Source: Ruegeria arenilitoris (GTDB taxonomy: Bacteria; Pseudomonadota; Alphaproteobacteria; Rhodobacterales; Rhodobacteraceae). From it: 64,000 bases of DNA. How positions within the stretch are numbered: the first letter of the stretch is position 1; each line of letters starts with the position of its first letter. Below the pieces are notes generated by a model that saw only the letters and a program-made list of their open reading frames with translations, was not told where the DNA came from and made no database searches. Where the stretch lies: NCBI RefSeq assembly GCF_013031355.1, contig NZ_WPZO01000004.1:310001-374000 (forward strand), in the 5' to 3' direction. Position numbers and translations under genes: made by a program. Shown one piece after another: positions 45,574-54,420 of this stretch.

Positions 45574-46947
45574 ATGAAGGACAGCGCCCACATCCACTCC
45601 GCCATCGTTCCTGCCGGTCGCACATTCCAAGGCAAAGACCAACGTGCGCCGTTGCGTGGCGGGCTGCAAAGCTGCGGTGAATACGGTGCGGGCCAGACAG
45701 CGGGACGGTTTTATCCCATCGCTTGCGTCGCGCTTGAGGTCACGCAGCGCTGCAATCTGGACTGTACGCTGTGCTATCTCTCGGACCGAGCCGAGATGAC
45801 TTATGATCCGCCGCTCTCTGTGCTGTTCGCACGGTTGGCAACGATCCGCAGCCATTACGGCACCGGGGTCTCGGTACAACTGACCGGAGGTGACCCGACC
45901 CTGCGCAAGGTTGCGGATCTTGAGGCGCTGTGCCGCGAAATCCGTCGTTTGGGGATGCGATCCTGCCTGATGACAAACGGTATCCGCGCCAGCCGGGCGA
46001 TGCTGACACGGCTGGCAGCGGCGGGGCTGGACGATGTGGCCTTTCACGTGGACATGACGCAGGAGCGCAAAGGCTTCCGCAGCGAGGTTGAACTGAACAC
46101 CGTGCGCCGCGCCTATATCCGCAGGGCGCGGGGGTTGGGGCTGCGCATTCTGTTTAACACCACCGTTTTTGGCGGCAACTTCGAGGACCTCCCGGCGCTG
46201 GCACGGTTCCTGCGGGATTGCCCCGAGGTCGCCTTTGTCTCGTTCCAGATGCAGGCTGATACTGGGCGCGGCGTCCTGCGCGCGCGGCCCGATGCGATCG
46301 CGCAGGACAGCGTCGCGCGCGCGATCGAGGCGGGGTATGAGACGCCGCTGCATTTCGACACGGCGGTGGTGGGGCATTCCAAATGCAACCGCTATGCCAG
46401 TGTCGTCAACGCCGGAGGACGTTCGGTGTCGCTGCTGTCGAACCGGCGTCTGGTGCATCGGGTAATTGCGGCACTTGAGGGCGCGGATGACAGACAGGAT
46501 GCCCATATCCGTATTCGCCCCAACCTTTGGCGTGCGATCCGACGTCATCCGTTGTTGACACTGCGCGTTTTTGGGCATCTGGCCGTTCGCGTGGCGCGTC
46601 TGGGGACGGGCTTGCTGCGCGGGCCGGTGCGACGGCAGGTGGTGTTCATCCACAACTTCATGGCCGCCGACGCGTTGGAGGACGACCGCTGCGCCTCGTG
46701 CGTGTTCATGGTGGTGACGGCGAACGGTCCCCTGTCGATGTGCGTGCACAACGCGCAGCGCGATCAGCATCTGGCCAGTCCGGATCGGATCGACGGGCCC
46801 ACCGGCCCAAGATGGTGGAATGCGGCGGTGCCCCGTTTGTCTGCGTGCTCGGACTTGCCTGACTTGAACGACCCCACACTGGCACCGCTCAAACGGTTGA
46901 AGGGGCAGATGCGGGCCGCGCGCCTGACCCGGAAGGACGCCTCATGA
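45574..46947 (+). CDS. Radical SAM protein, unknown substrate
   Basis: A 457-residue radical SAM enzyme. The [4Fe-4S] motif CNLDCTLC (CxxxCxxC) lies near residue 60, followed by the SAM-binding QLTGGDPTL (GGE-like) segment and further beta/alpha-barrel motifs. A C-terminal region contains RCASC (near 372) and SMCVHN (near 390). These Cys could ligate an auxiliary FeS cluster, as in SPASM-like enzymes. The start codon is uncertain (ATG 45574, TTG 45565). The end overlaps a DUF547 lipoprotein gene by four bases, suggesting a joint function. No named family fits that I can be sure of. Confidence 0.8.
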   Translation: MKDSAHIHSAIVPAGRTFQGKDQRAPLRGGLQSCGEYGAGQTAGRFYPIACVALEVTQRCNLDCTLCYLSDRAEMTYDPPLSVLFARLATIRSHYGTGVSVQLTGGDPTLRKVADLEALCREIRRLGMRSCLMTNGIRASRAMLTRLAAAGLDDVAFHVDMTQERKGFRSEVELNTVRRAYIRRARGLGLRILFNTTVFGGNFEDLPALARFLRDCPEVAFVSFQMQADTGRGVLRARPDAIAQDSVARAIEAGYETPLHFDTAVVGHSKCNRYASVVNAGGRSVSLLSNRRLVHRVIAALEGADDRQDAHIRIRPNLWRAIRRHPLLTLRVFGHLAVRVARLGTGLLRGPVRRQVVFIHNFMAADALEDDRCASCVFMVVTANGPLSMCVHNAQRDQHLASPDRIDGPTGPRWWNAAVPRLSACSDLPDLNDPTLAPLKRLKGQMRAARLTRKDAS

Positions 46948-47783
46948 AAAAGCTGCTGTTCCTGATGCTGCTGCCCCTGTTGGCCGCCTGCGCCAGCGTC
47001 GAACGTCTGGCCTTGCCTGCACCCGAGGTGTTGCCGGGGCAATCCCTGACCCGGTTTGCCTCTGCGCCGGGCCAGCAAGTCGATCACCGGGACTGGACGG
47101 CATTCCTGTCCCGCTATGTCGCGCCCGATGCCCAAGGCGTGAACCGAGTGGCTTACGGGCAGGTGACCCCGGCGGATCAGGCGCGGCTGGACGGGTATCT
47201 GGCCGATCTGCAAACCGTTGACCCGACACGGCTGACCCGTGATCAGCAACTGGCCTATTGGATCAACCTGTATAACGCGGTGACGGTGGATGTGATCCTT
47301 GAGAACTACCCGGTCACCTCAATCCGCGCCATCAAGGATGGCCCCCTCTCCATCGGCCCCTGGAACCGCCAGCTGGTGCAGGTTGCAGGAGAAACGCTGA
47401 CCTTGAACGATATCGAACACCGCATCATCCGGCCCACGTTCGACGAGCCGCGCATCCACTACGCATTGAACTGCGCCGCTGTAGGCTGCCCCAACCTGAT
47501 GGACCGCGCCTGGCAAGCCGGGACGCTGGAGCGGGACTTTGCCGCCGCCGAACGCGCCTATGTCAACGACCCGCGCGGGGTTCGGTTCGACGACCGCGGC
47601 GGGCTGATCTTGTCGAAAATCTACATCTGGTTCCAAGAGGATTTCGGACCGAACGAGCAGGCGGTTCTGGACTATCTCCAGACGGCAGCCGATCCCGAAT
47701 TGCGCGCGCGGCTGCAAAGCACCGCGCGCGTCAAAGCGTATAAATACAGCTGGGTCTTAAACGACGCAGCTGCGGCGTTCTGA
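46944..47783 (+). CDS. DUF547-domain lipoprotein
   Basis: A 279-residue predicted lipoprotein with lipobox LAAC (Cys about residue 16). The DUF547 domain spans about 50-270: LAYWINLYNAVTVDVILENYPV (start near 108), the GPWNRQ segment, and HYALNCAAVGCPNL (near 172) with two conserved Cys. DUF547 members are found from bacteria to plants without agreed chemistry; a Cys-peptidase-like fold has been suggested for some. Translationally coupled to the radical SAM gene (ATGA overlap), so it may be its substrate, partner or a periplasmic downstream element. Confidence 0.85.
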   Translation: MKKLLFLMLLPLLAACASVERLALPAPEVLPGQSLTRFASAPGQQVDHRDWTAFLSRYVAPDAQGVNRVAYGQVTPADQARLDGYLADLQTVDPTRLTRDQQLAYWINLYNAVTVDVILENYPVTSIRAIKDGPLSIGPWNRQLVQVAGETLTLNDIEHRIIRPTFDEPRIHYALNCAAVGCPNLMDRAWQAGTLERDFAAAERAYVNDPRGVRFDDRGGLILSKIYIWFQEDFGPNEQAVLDYLQTAADPELRARLQSTARVKAYKYSWVLNDAAAAF

Positions 47784-47787
47784 GGGG

Positions 47788-48777
47788 TCAGAGGAACCCT
47801 TCAGCGCGCAGCAACTCCTGCATGTTTGCCTCGGGGCGCGGGCCGATATGGCTGATGACCTCGCGGGCGCAGACATTGCCGATCTTGGCGCAGGTCTCAT
47901 AATCGCGGCCCGTGGCCATGCCGTACAGGAAGCCGGCGGCGAATTGATCGCCCGCGCCGGTCGCGTCCACCGGAACCACTTTTTCCACCGGCACGTCTAT
48001 GCGCTGACCGTCATGCAGGACGGTCACGCCGTCGCCCGAGCGGGTGCACACGACCAGCGGGCAAATTTCGGCGGTTTTCGCCAGCGCCTCTTCCAGATCG
48101 TCGGTTTCGAACAGCGATTTGATCTCGGCCTCGTTGCCGATTACGAAATCCAGCTCGTTCTCGATCAGCAGCAGGAAATCGACCCGGTGGCGTTCCACAC
48201 AGAACGGGTCGGAAATGGCGATGCCGGTCTTGCCGCCGCCCTTGTGGCAGTCGCGCGCGGCCTCAAGAAACGCCGCCTTGCCCTTTTCCTTGTCGAACAG
48301 ATAGCCCTCAAGGAACATGATCTGGCTTTTACCCGCAACGTCCGAGGACACGTCGGCCGAGGACAGCTCGGACGAAATGCCCAGATAGGTGTTCATCGAC
48401 CGCTCACCATCGGGCGAAACAAAGATCATCGACCGCGAGGTCGGCAGCTCTCCGCCCGGAACCGGAGGGTTCACGAAATCGACGCCATCCTCGTTCATCG
48501 CGTCCGCGTAGAACCGGCCCAGAGCGTCGTCATGCACCCGGCCGATAAACGCCGCGTCCAGACCCAGTGCACCAGCCCCGGCGATGGTGTTGGCCACGGA
48601 CCCGCCCGGCGTCTGCACCCGGCCTTCCATCGAGGCATACAGAACTTCGCCGCGCTCTTGCTCAATCAGTTGCATAATGCCTTTTTCGATGCCCATTAGT
48701 TCCAGGAAACTGTCATCGGCCTGGGAAATCACGTCCACAACGGCATTGCCGATGCCAACAAGCTGGTAGGTTTTCAT
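47788..48777 (-). CDS. Adenosine kinase-like PfkB-family sugar kinase
   Basis: A 329-residue ribokinase-superfamily kinase. The N-terminal GIGNAVVDVI start, the di-Gly loop TPGGSVANTIAGAGALG and the catalytic DATGAGDQFAAGFLYG (anion hole plus Asp base) are present. Alphaproteobacterial members are often called adenosine kinase; inosine, guanosine or sugars are alternatives. The ATG overlaps the nth stop (four bases), so it is coupled to endonuclease III. Confidence 0.9.
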   Translation of the reverse strand: MKTYQLVGIGNAVVDVISQADDSFLELMGIEKGIMQLIEQERGEVLYASMEGRVQTPGGSVANTIAGAGALGLDAAFIGRVHDDALGRFYADAMNEDGVDFVNPPVPGGELPTSRSMIFVSPDGERSMNTYLGISSELSSADVSSDVAGKSQIMFLEGYLFDKEKGKAAFLEAARDCHKGGGKTGIAISDPFCVERHRVDFLLLIENELDFVIGNEAEIKSLFETDDLEEALAKTAEICPLVVCTRSGDGVTVLHDGQRIDVPVEKVVPVDATGAGDQFAAGFLYGMATGRDYETCAKIGNVCAREVISHIGPRPEANMQELLRAEGFL

Positions 48778-49418
48778 AGATTCTTGTCCTCAAATTCGCA
48801 GAGATCGCGGATGATACAGGTACCGCACATGGGTTTGCGGGCTTTACAGTGATAGCGGCCATGCAAGATCAGCCAGTGATGCGCATGGAGCTGGAAATCG
48901 GTTGGGATATTGTCCTCGATGGCGCGTTCGACCGCATCCACATTCTTACCGGGGCAAATGCCAGAGCGGTTGCCGACGCGAAAGATATGGGTGTCCACGG
49001 CCTGCGCCGGATAGCGCCACCACATGTTCAGAACCACATTGGCCGTCTTGCGCCCGACCCCCGGCAGCGATTGTAGTGCAGCGCGCGAATTGGGGACCTC
49101 GCCTTCATACTCGTCGACCAGGATACGGCTGAGCTTGATGACATTCTTGGCCTTTTGCCGGAACAGACCAATAGTCTTGATATGTTCGATCAGGCCTTCT
49201 TCACCCAGATCCAGCATTTTTTGCGGCGTGTCGGCGATTTTGAACAGCTCTTTGGTGGCCTTGTTCACGCCCGCATCCGTGGCTTGCGCCGACAGGGCCA
49301 CCGCCACGACCAGAGTATAGACGTTCACATGGTCCAGCTCGCCCTTGGGTTCGGGGTCGGCCTCGTGAAAGCGGGTAAAGATCTCGCGGATCTTGTGATA
49401 TCCGAGTTGTTTTGCCAT
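48774..49418 (-). CDS. nth: Endonuclease III
   Basis: A 214-residue DNA glycosylase/AP lyase for oxidised pyrimidines. The HhH motif with catalytic Lys is LPGVGRKTANVVLN, the catalytic Asp lies in AVDTHIFRVGNR, and the [4Fe-4S] cluster is the C-terminal CKARKPMCGTCIIRDLC (C-x6-C-x2-C-x5-C). The ATG at 49418 gives the usual length. The longer upstream frame shows no similarity. It is first in a two-gene operon with the PfkB kinase. Confidence 0.93.
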   Translation of the reverse strand: MAKQLGYHKIREIFTRFHEADPEPKGELDHVNVYTLVVAVALSAQATDAGVNKATKELFKIADTPQKMLDLGEEGLIEHIKTIGLFRQKAKNVIKLSRILVDEYEGEVPNSRAALQSLPGVGRKTANVVLNMWWRYPAQAVDTHIFRVGNRSGICPGKNVDAVERAIEDNIPTDFQLHAHHWLILHGRYHCKARKPMCGTCIIRDLCEFEDKNL

Positions 49419-49536
49419 CCGGGCCTTAATGCCGCCCGGGGACGTGTGACACAAGCCCAAAGCCAATGCGCATGTTCCGGGTCGCGGAGGCGTGACCGGC
49501 GCGCTATGGTTAATCCCAGACAAAGAGGTGAGAGAC

Positions 49537-50388
49537 ATGAACGTCCAGACCCCCGAAAGCGGTTATCACTACAACGTCATGCGGCGCGCGATCGAACTGA
49601 TTGATCAGGGCGGCGAAAGCCTCAGCCTTGAGGAACTGGCCCGCCAGATGGACATGAGCCCGGCCCATTTCCAGCGCCTGTTCTCACGCTGGACTGGCGT
49701 GTCGCCGAAACGGTATCAGCAATACCTGACATTGGGCCATGCCAAGGCGCTGCTGCGTGAACGCTTCACGACGCTGGAAACAGCGCATAACGTCGGTCTT
49801 TCCGGCAGCGGCCGCCTGCATGATCTGTTCCTGAAATGGGAATCCATGAGCCCCGGCGAATACGCCCGCAAAGGCGCTGGCCTGACGATCTTTTGGGGCT
49901 GGTTCGAAAGCCCGTTTGGCCCGGCACTGGTCATGGGCACCGACAAAGGCATCTGCGGCATGGCTTTCGGCGCCGAGACCGGTGAGGAAGAGGCGATGGA
50001 GGACATGCTCTCGCGCTGGCCGCAGGCAGAGTTCGTCGAGGACTCGATGCGCCTGCGTCCCTGGGTTCTCAGCGCCTTTGGTTCGGTCAGCGACCGGCTG
50101 GAACCAACACCGCTGTACCTGATCGGCTCACCCCTGCAGATCAAAGTGTGGGAGGCGCTGATGCATATCCCCTCCGGTCAGGTCACGACCTATTCCGAGA
50201 TCGCGGAACGGGTGGGTTCGCCTCAGGCGGTGCGGGCCGTGGGCACAGCGGTCGGGCGCAACCCAGTCAGCTGGCTGATCCCCTGTCACCGGGCGCTGCG
50301 CAAATCCGGCGGTTTGGGCGGTTATCACTGGGGCCTGCCGGTCAAACGCGCCATGCTGGCCTTTGAAGCTGCTCAGGCGGATGCCTGA
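49537..50388 (+). CDS. Ada-like bifunctional HTH/methylated-DNA cysteine methyltransferase
   Basis: A 283-residue protein: an AraC-type helix-turn-helix (about 15-110) with SLEELARQMDMSPAHFQRLFSRWTG, fused to an O6-methylguanine-DNA methyltransferase domain (about 120-283). The acceptor C250 is in LIPCHRALRKSGGLGGYHWG. The N-terminal zinc/methylphosphotriester domain of E. coli Ada (Cys38) is missing, so it cannot be activated in the classical way. Whether it still controls transcription is unclear. GAGGTGAGAG precedes the ATG. Confidence 0.9.
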   Translation: MNVQTPESGYHYNVMRRAIELIDQGGESLSLEELARQMDMSPAHFQRLFSRWTGVSPKRYQQYLTLGHAKALLRERFTTLETAHNVGLSGSGRLHDLFLKWESMSPGEYARKGAGLTIFWGWFESPFGPALVMGTDKGICGMAFGAETGEEEAMEDMLSRWPQAEFVEDSMRLRPWVLSAFGSVSDRLEPTPLYLIGSPLQIKVWEALMHIPSGQVTTYSEIAERVGSPQAVRAVGTAVGRNPVSWLIPCHRALRKSGGLGGYHWGLPVKRAMLAFEAAQADA

Positions 50389-50398
50389 GGAATAGAGC

Positions 50399-50418
50399 GA
50401 GGCACCGTCAGGTGCCTC
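50399..50418. terminator. Hairpin between converging genes, weak terminator candidate
   Basis: GAGGCAC, six bases, GTGCCTC (7-bp arms) sits between the converging Ada-like and aldehyde dehydrogenase genes, 13-14 bases from each end. There is no T-run, so it would need Rho or act as a 3' stabiliser. Confidence 0.35.
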
Positions 50419-50431
50419 ACAACTGGATCAG

Positions 50432-51871
50432 TTATTCTGCGGCCCATCCGCCGACGGCTTTGACCTCAAGGAAGTCCTCCAGACCGAAGACGCCACCTTC
50501 ACGCCCATTTCCGGACTGTTTCATCCCCCCGAAAGGGGAGCCCGCACTGCGCGATTGGCCGTTCATCTCGACCATGCCCGAGCGCAGCACGCGGGCCATG
50601 CGGTTGGCCCGCGCGCCATCCTGCGTCTGGACATAGTTGGTCAGGCCATAGGGCGTGTCATTGGCGATCTCGACCGCCTCTTCTTCGGTGTCGAAGGGGA
50701 TCATGGTCAGGACCGGACCAAAGATTTCCTCACGCGCGATGGTCATCTGGTTATTGGCATCGGCAAAGACTGTGGGGCGGACGAAATAGCCTTTGTTCAG
50801 ACCCTCGGGCCGACCGGTACCGCCCGCGACCAGACGGGCGCCTTCGTCGATACCTTTCTGAATCAGGTCTTGGATCTTGGTCCACTGGACCTCATTCACC
50901 ACCGGGCCGATATGTCGGCCTTCCTCAAGCGCGGGTCCGACTTTGACCATGTTCGCCACCTCGGCGGCTGTTTCGACCGCCTGATCGTAGATCGGGCGCT
51001 GCACCAGCATACGGCTGGGGGCATTACAGCTTTGGCCGCTGTTCTGCATCATGTGCAGTACGCCGCGTTTGACCGCCTTTTCATCCGCATCGGCGAAGAT
51101 CACGTTCGCGCCCTTGCCGCCCAGTTCCAGATGTACCTTCTTGAGCGTATCCGCAGCCGCTTTGGAAATCGCCGTACCTGCGCGGGTTGAGCCGGTAAAG
51201 CTGACCATGTCCACATCCGGATGCGCCGACAGGCGCGAGCCCACGCCGATACCGTCGCCGTTTACAAGATTGAAGACACCGGGTGGAAAGCCGGCCTCAT
51301 CCATCATTTCGGCAAAGATCATCGCGTTCAGCGGGCTTTGTTCCGAGGGTTTCAGCACCATCGTGCAACCCGCAATCGCCGCCGCGCCGACCTTGAGCGT
51401 GATCTGGTTCATCGGCCAGTTCCAGGGCGTGATCAGGGCCGCGACGCCAACCGCCTCAAAGATGATCCGGTCATTTGGGGCGTGATCACCCAGCGGGCGT
51501 TCGAACTGAAACGCTTTGGCCGCACGGATGAAATTGGTCAGGTGATACATCCCGGCACCCGACTGCGCGCTGCGCGACAAGTCCAGCGGCGCGCCCATTT
51601 CCAGCGACATGGCTTGCGCCAGATCCTCGGAACGGGTCTGGTAGATTTCGACCAGTTTCTCGACCAATGCGATGCGGTCCGCGACCGGTGTGGCCATCCA
51701 GCCAGGTAAGGCGGCCTTGGCGGCAGCGACGGCAGCGTCGGTGTCCGCCTGCGCGCCCAATGAGATCACCGCGCAGGGTTCCTCGGTCGAGGGGTTGATC
51801 ACGTGAAAGTCATTGGCCGTCGACGGGGCGACCCACTGGCCGTTGATGTAGAAATCGCGTTTTTCGATCAT
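50432..51871 (-). CDS. NAD(P)-dependent aldehyde dehydrogenase
   Basis: A 479-residue ALDH superfamily enzyme. The catalytic Glu is in LELGGKG, the catalytic Cys in SGQSCNAPS, and NWPMNQITLK and KPSEQSPLNA form the cofactor site. The aldehyde specificity cannot be given; similarity to BetB (also in this window) is only at family level. The ATG at 51871 has AGGAGG upstream, and the frame open further upstream has no family match. It is divergent from a 1-Cys peroxiredoxin gene; a perfect palindrome lies between. Confidence 0.88.
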   Translation of the reverse strand: MIEKRDFYINGQWVAPSTANDFHVINPSTEEPCAVISLGAQADTDAAVAAAKAALPGWMATPVADRIALVEKLVEIYQTRSEDLAQAMSLEMGAPLDLSRSAQSGAGMYHLTNFIRAAKAFQFERPLGDHAPNDRIIFEAVGVAALITPWNWPMNQITLKVGAAAIAGCTMVLKPSEQSPLNAMIFAEMMDEAGFPPGVFNLVNGDGIGVGSRLSAHPDVDMVSFTGSTRAGTAISKAAADTLKKVHLELGGKGANVIFADADEKAVKRGVLHMMQNSGQSCNAPSRMLVQRPIYDQAVETAAEVANMVKVGPALEEGRHIGPVVNEVQWTKIQDLIQKGIDEGARLVAGGTGRPEGLNKGYFVRPTVFADANNQMTIAREEIFGPVLTMIPFDTEEEAVEIANDTPYGLTNYVQTQDGARANRMARVLRSGMVEMNGQSRSAGSPFGGMKQSGNGREGGVFGLEDFLEVKAVGGWAAE

Positions 51872-51947
51872 GGTGCATCCTCCTGTGCCCGCAGGCTGAA
51901 ACCGAAGTGTTGGGGCACTCTGGCACCAGTGCGGGGGCGCGGCAAGT

Positions 51948-51967
51948 AATAATTTGATCAAATTATT
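51948..51967. promoter_or_regulatory. Perfect 20-bp palindrome, candidate operator
   Basis: AATAATTTGATCAAATTATT at 51948-51967 is an exact palindrome in an AT-rich island between the divergent aldehyde dehydrogenase (77 bases away) and peroxiredoxin (87 bases away) genes. Its TTTGATCAAA core resembles GntR/MarR-type operators in general form. The cognate regulator is not in the window. Confidence 0.55.
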
Positions 51968-52054
51968 TAACGGCCCAAAATGGTTTAACAATTGCGCAAA
52001 GTGTTTAGGTTGACGGCAACCGACTCGGGTTTTTCACAAGAGAGGAGATTCACC

Positions 52055-52705
52055 ATGGGTTTGCGCATCAACGATACGGTTCCGAATTTCACCGCAGAAA
52101 CAGATCAGGGCACCATTCAGTTCCACGACTGGATCGGCGACAGCTGGGCCATCCTGTTCTCGCACCCCAAGGATTTCACCCCTGTCTGCACCACCGAGTT
52201 TTCGGCCGTGGCGCAGCTGAATGACGAATGGGCGGCCCGTGGCACCAAGGTGATCGGTGTGTCCGTGGACAATGTCGAGGACCACAAGAAGTGGAAAAAG
52301 GACATCGAAGAATACGGCAACGCCAATCCCGGCTTCCCGATCATCGCTGATGACGGGCTGGCAGTGTCCAAGGCCTTCGATATGCTGCCCGCCGAGGCTT
52401 ATCTGCCCGATGGCCGTACGCCTGCTGACAGTGCCACGGTGCGGTCGGTCTTTATCATTGGGCCGGACAAGCAGCTGAAACTGTCGATGACCTACCCGAT
52501 GACCGTGGGCCGGAACTTTGCCGAGATCCTGCGAGCGCTGGACGGGTTGCAGATGTCGGCCAAGGGTGTGGCAACGCCTGCCAACTGGGTGCCGGGTGAG
52601 GATGTGATCATTCCGCCTGCGGTGTCGAATGACGAAGCAAAAGAGAAGTTCGGCGAGTTTGAGACGATCTTCCCCTATCTGCGCAAGACCAAGGCGCCGT
52701 CGTAA
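52055..52705 (+). CDS. 1-Cys peroxiredoxin (Prx6 type)
   Basis: A 217-residue AhpC/TSA-family peroxiredoxin of the Prx6 class, including the extended C-terminal domain. The peroxidatic Cys is C45 in FTPVCTTEF, and no other Cys is present in the chain, so it is a true 1-Cys enzyme that needs an external thiol. The ATG at 52055 is preceded by AGAGGAGA. It is divergent from the aldehyde dehydrogenase gene. Confidence 0.93.
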   Translation: MGLRINDTVPNFTAETDQGTIQFHDWIGDSWAILFSHPKDFTPVCTTEFSAVAQLNDEWAARGTKVIGVSVDNVEDHKKWKKDIEEYGNANPGFPIIADDGLAVSKAFDMLPAEAYLPDGRTPADSATVRSVFIIGPDKQLKLSMTYPMTVGRNFAEILRALDGLQMSAKGVATPANWVPGEDVIIPPAVSNDEAKEKFGEFETIFPYLRKTKAPS

Positions 52706-52709
52706 GACG

Positions 52710-52795
52710 GGACCGGGGCAGGGGGGCTGTCTGCCCCCCATCGCGACCGGGCGCGATTCCCCCCCCGAGAGTATTTTCAGCCAGATGAAGCAGGC
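52710..52795. repeat. Putative dispersed intergenic repeat of Rhodobacteraceae type
   Basis: A G-run/C-run hairpin (GGGGGGC/GCCCCCC, 52721-52739) is followed by ATTCCCCCCCCGAGAGTATT and TTCAGCCAGATGAAG. From memory this resembles short intergenic repeats recurring in Roseobacter-group genomes. Only one copy is in the window, so the repeat nature is unproven here. The hairpin may end the peroxiredoxin message. Confidence 0.4.
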
Positions 52796-53508
52796 GGGCG
52801 TTGTGGGTGCAGGTGGAGCTGCGCCCGGTAGGTTGCGCGTTTGAATTCGCGGGTCAGCTTCTCTGACAGTGGCGGTTTGGTCTGGATGGTCGAGCCGCCG
52901 ATTTCGCCCGCAACCTCTTGGTTGCCGCTGCCTTGCAGGGCATGGATGGGCTGACCGGTCAGCCAGTGCATTTGCAGGAACGTGTCCACAGGGCGGTCGA
53001 TCTGATTGGTCGCAGCCAGCAGGCGTTCGGCGGCGCGACGACCCACCACCTGACACACGCATTGCAGGCCGATCACCTTGGGCAGGATCAGGCGCAGCTC
53101 GTTCTGCTCGACCAGGGTTTGGACGGGCACTTCGCGTTGCTTCACCGGAATGCGGATATAGTGATCGGGGGTGGCGATCGGGGCCAGCATCTCCAGCACC
53201 TCGGCCATGCGGGCGGGGTCGATACGCAGGTCATCCTCGGTAATGATGGCCAGATCGATCTTTTCCTCGACCAGCTTGCGCCAGATGCGGCGGTGGCTTT
53301 CGAAAACACCAATCTCGGCCGGGCGCAGGGCAAAGGGATAATGTGGGCGGTGCAGATTGCCGGGATGCAATTCTACGCCTGCGATCTGGTCGGGATCACG
53401 GCCGTTCACGGCCTCGAACAGTTCGGCATTGGGCAGGTCGGCGCATAGCTGGTCAGCATTGGGCCGCCGGGCCGTGCTGGTTGACATATGGATAACGAAG
53501 GAACGCAT
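52777..53508 (-). CDS. Glycosyltransferase family 25 protein
   Basis: A 243-residue soluble protein of the GT25 family (LPS glycosyltransferases such as LgtB-like, and collagen-type homologues). The start RSFVIHMSTSTARRP (from about 2), GVFESHRRIWRKLVE and IITEDDLRID (DxD-like at about 90) are the family pattern. Acceptor and sugar are unknown. An in-frame ATG 27 bases upstream is possible; the given start follows the usual MRxFVIHM beginning. It converges on the peroxiredoxin gene and follows the outer-membrane barrel gene. Confidence 0.82.
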   Translation of the reverse strand: MRSFVIHMSTSTARRPNADQLCADLPNAELFEAVNGRDPDQIAGVELHPGNLHRPHYPFALRPAEIGVFESHRRIWRKLVEEKIDLAIITEDDLRIDPARMAEVLEMLAPIATPDHYIRIPVKQREVPVQTLVEQNELRLILPKVIGLQCVCQVVGRRAAERLLAATNQIDRPVDTFLQMHWLTGQPIHALQGSGNQEVAGEIGGSTIQTKPPLSEKLTREFKRATYRAQLHLHPQRPPASSG

Positions 53509-53579
53509 GATCCCGTGCATAGAACACGGGACCATGGGGGGGAAGAGAAACCGGAGAGAAACTCCTCGCCCTTTTGCAC

Positions 53580-54269
53580 TTAGAAGCCGTAGCGCAGGCC
53601 GACATTGACACTGAACGCGTCGATGTCGTCTTCGACCGTGCCAGTCAGGGCTCCGTTGGGGGCCAGCCGCTCGGACGAGACGTCGAAGGCGCGGGAATAG
53701 CGGGTGTCCAGAGTCAGTGCGACGTTCGCGTTGATCTCGTAGGCGACACCGGCGATGACCTGTGCGGCGAAGTTTGTGTCGCTGTCATCCAGTGCCACGC
53801 CCGGACCATAAGCGAAATCCAAATCGGAATAGGTGGCACCCAGACCCAACCCGACATAGGGGGTGAAGGCTCCGGCCTGTTTGAAATCGACCAGCACATT
53901 GGCAAACAGCGAGGTCTGCGTGACGTCGCCCGAGATGTTGCCTTCGGCGCCCGGGCCATTGCCCGAGAAGTTCACGCCGTCCACGTCACTGTCGCGGTAA
54001 GACAGTTCCAGTTCGACCCGTGTGCCGATCCGGTCGTTGGACCATCGCGGAATTTCGGTCCCGACCGCGATCCCCAGCCCGTATCCTGCGTCGAATTCCG
54101 TATCCACCGACTGCGGCGACCCGTTAACCGTGCCGCTGAAGTCGCTGTCCTGCAGCTGGCTGTACCCGGCGAAGCCCTGAATATACAGGCCGTCCGACAG
54201 ACTTTGCGCGGCCAGTGCCGATGCGCTGACCGTCAGGGCCGCCGAGGCCAAAATGAGACGCGTAACCAT
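53580..54269 (-). CDS. Outer-membrane beta-barrel protein
   Basis: A 229-residue exported protein. The signal peptide covers residues 1-20 (TVSASALAAQ), and the mature part is Gly/Asp/Tyr-rich, with alternating hydrophobic strands (YIQGFAGYSQL, AGYGLGIAVGTEI, TRVELELSYRD, YVGLGLGATYS) and a terminal aromatic Phe (VGLRYGF), as for OmpA-like/OmpW-type 8-stranded barrels. The ATG at 54269 is spaced correctly from AAGGA. Ligand or role is unknown. Confidence 0.85.
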   Translation of the reverse strand: MVTRLILASAALTVSASALAAQSLSDGLYIQGFAGYSQLQDSDFSGTVNGSPQSVDTEFDAGYGLGIAVGTEIPRWSNDRIGTRVELELSYRDSDVDGVNFSGNGPGAEGNISGDVTQTSLFANVLVDFKQAGAFTPYVGLGLGATYSDLDFAYGPGVALDDSDTNFAAQVIAGVAYEINANVALTLDTRYSRAFDVSSERLAPNGALTGTVEDDIDAFSVNVGLRYGF

Positions 54270-54420
54270 ATCCATGTCCTTTGTTCCGTAGTTGGTATGG
54301 CGCAAATGTGGGCGAGCCAGGCAGGAAGGAAAGGCGCGGGGCCATCACTTCGTTTCACAGGTTTTTGGGGCTGTGTGAGTGAATAAATTCGCTACTGGTA
54401 CGGAGTTGCAGCCAGTTGGG

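Noticed and set aside
51948-51967. FNR box at the palindrome
   Set aside because: FNR sites need TTGAT-N4-ATCAA; here the half-sites overlap without the 4-base spacer.
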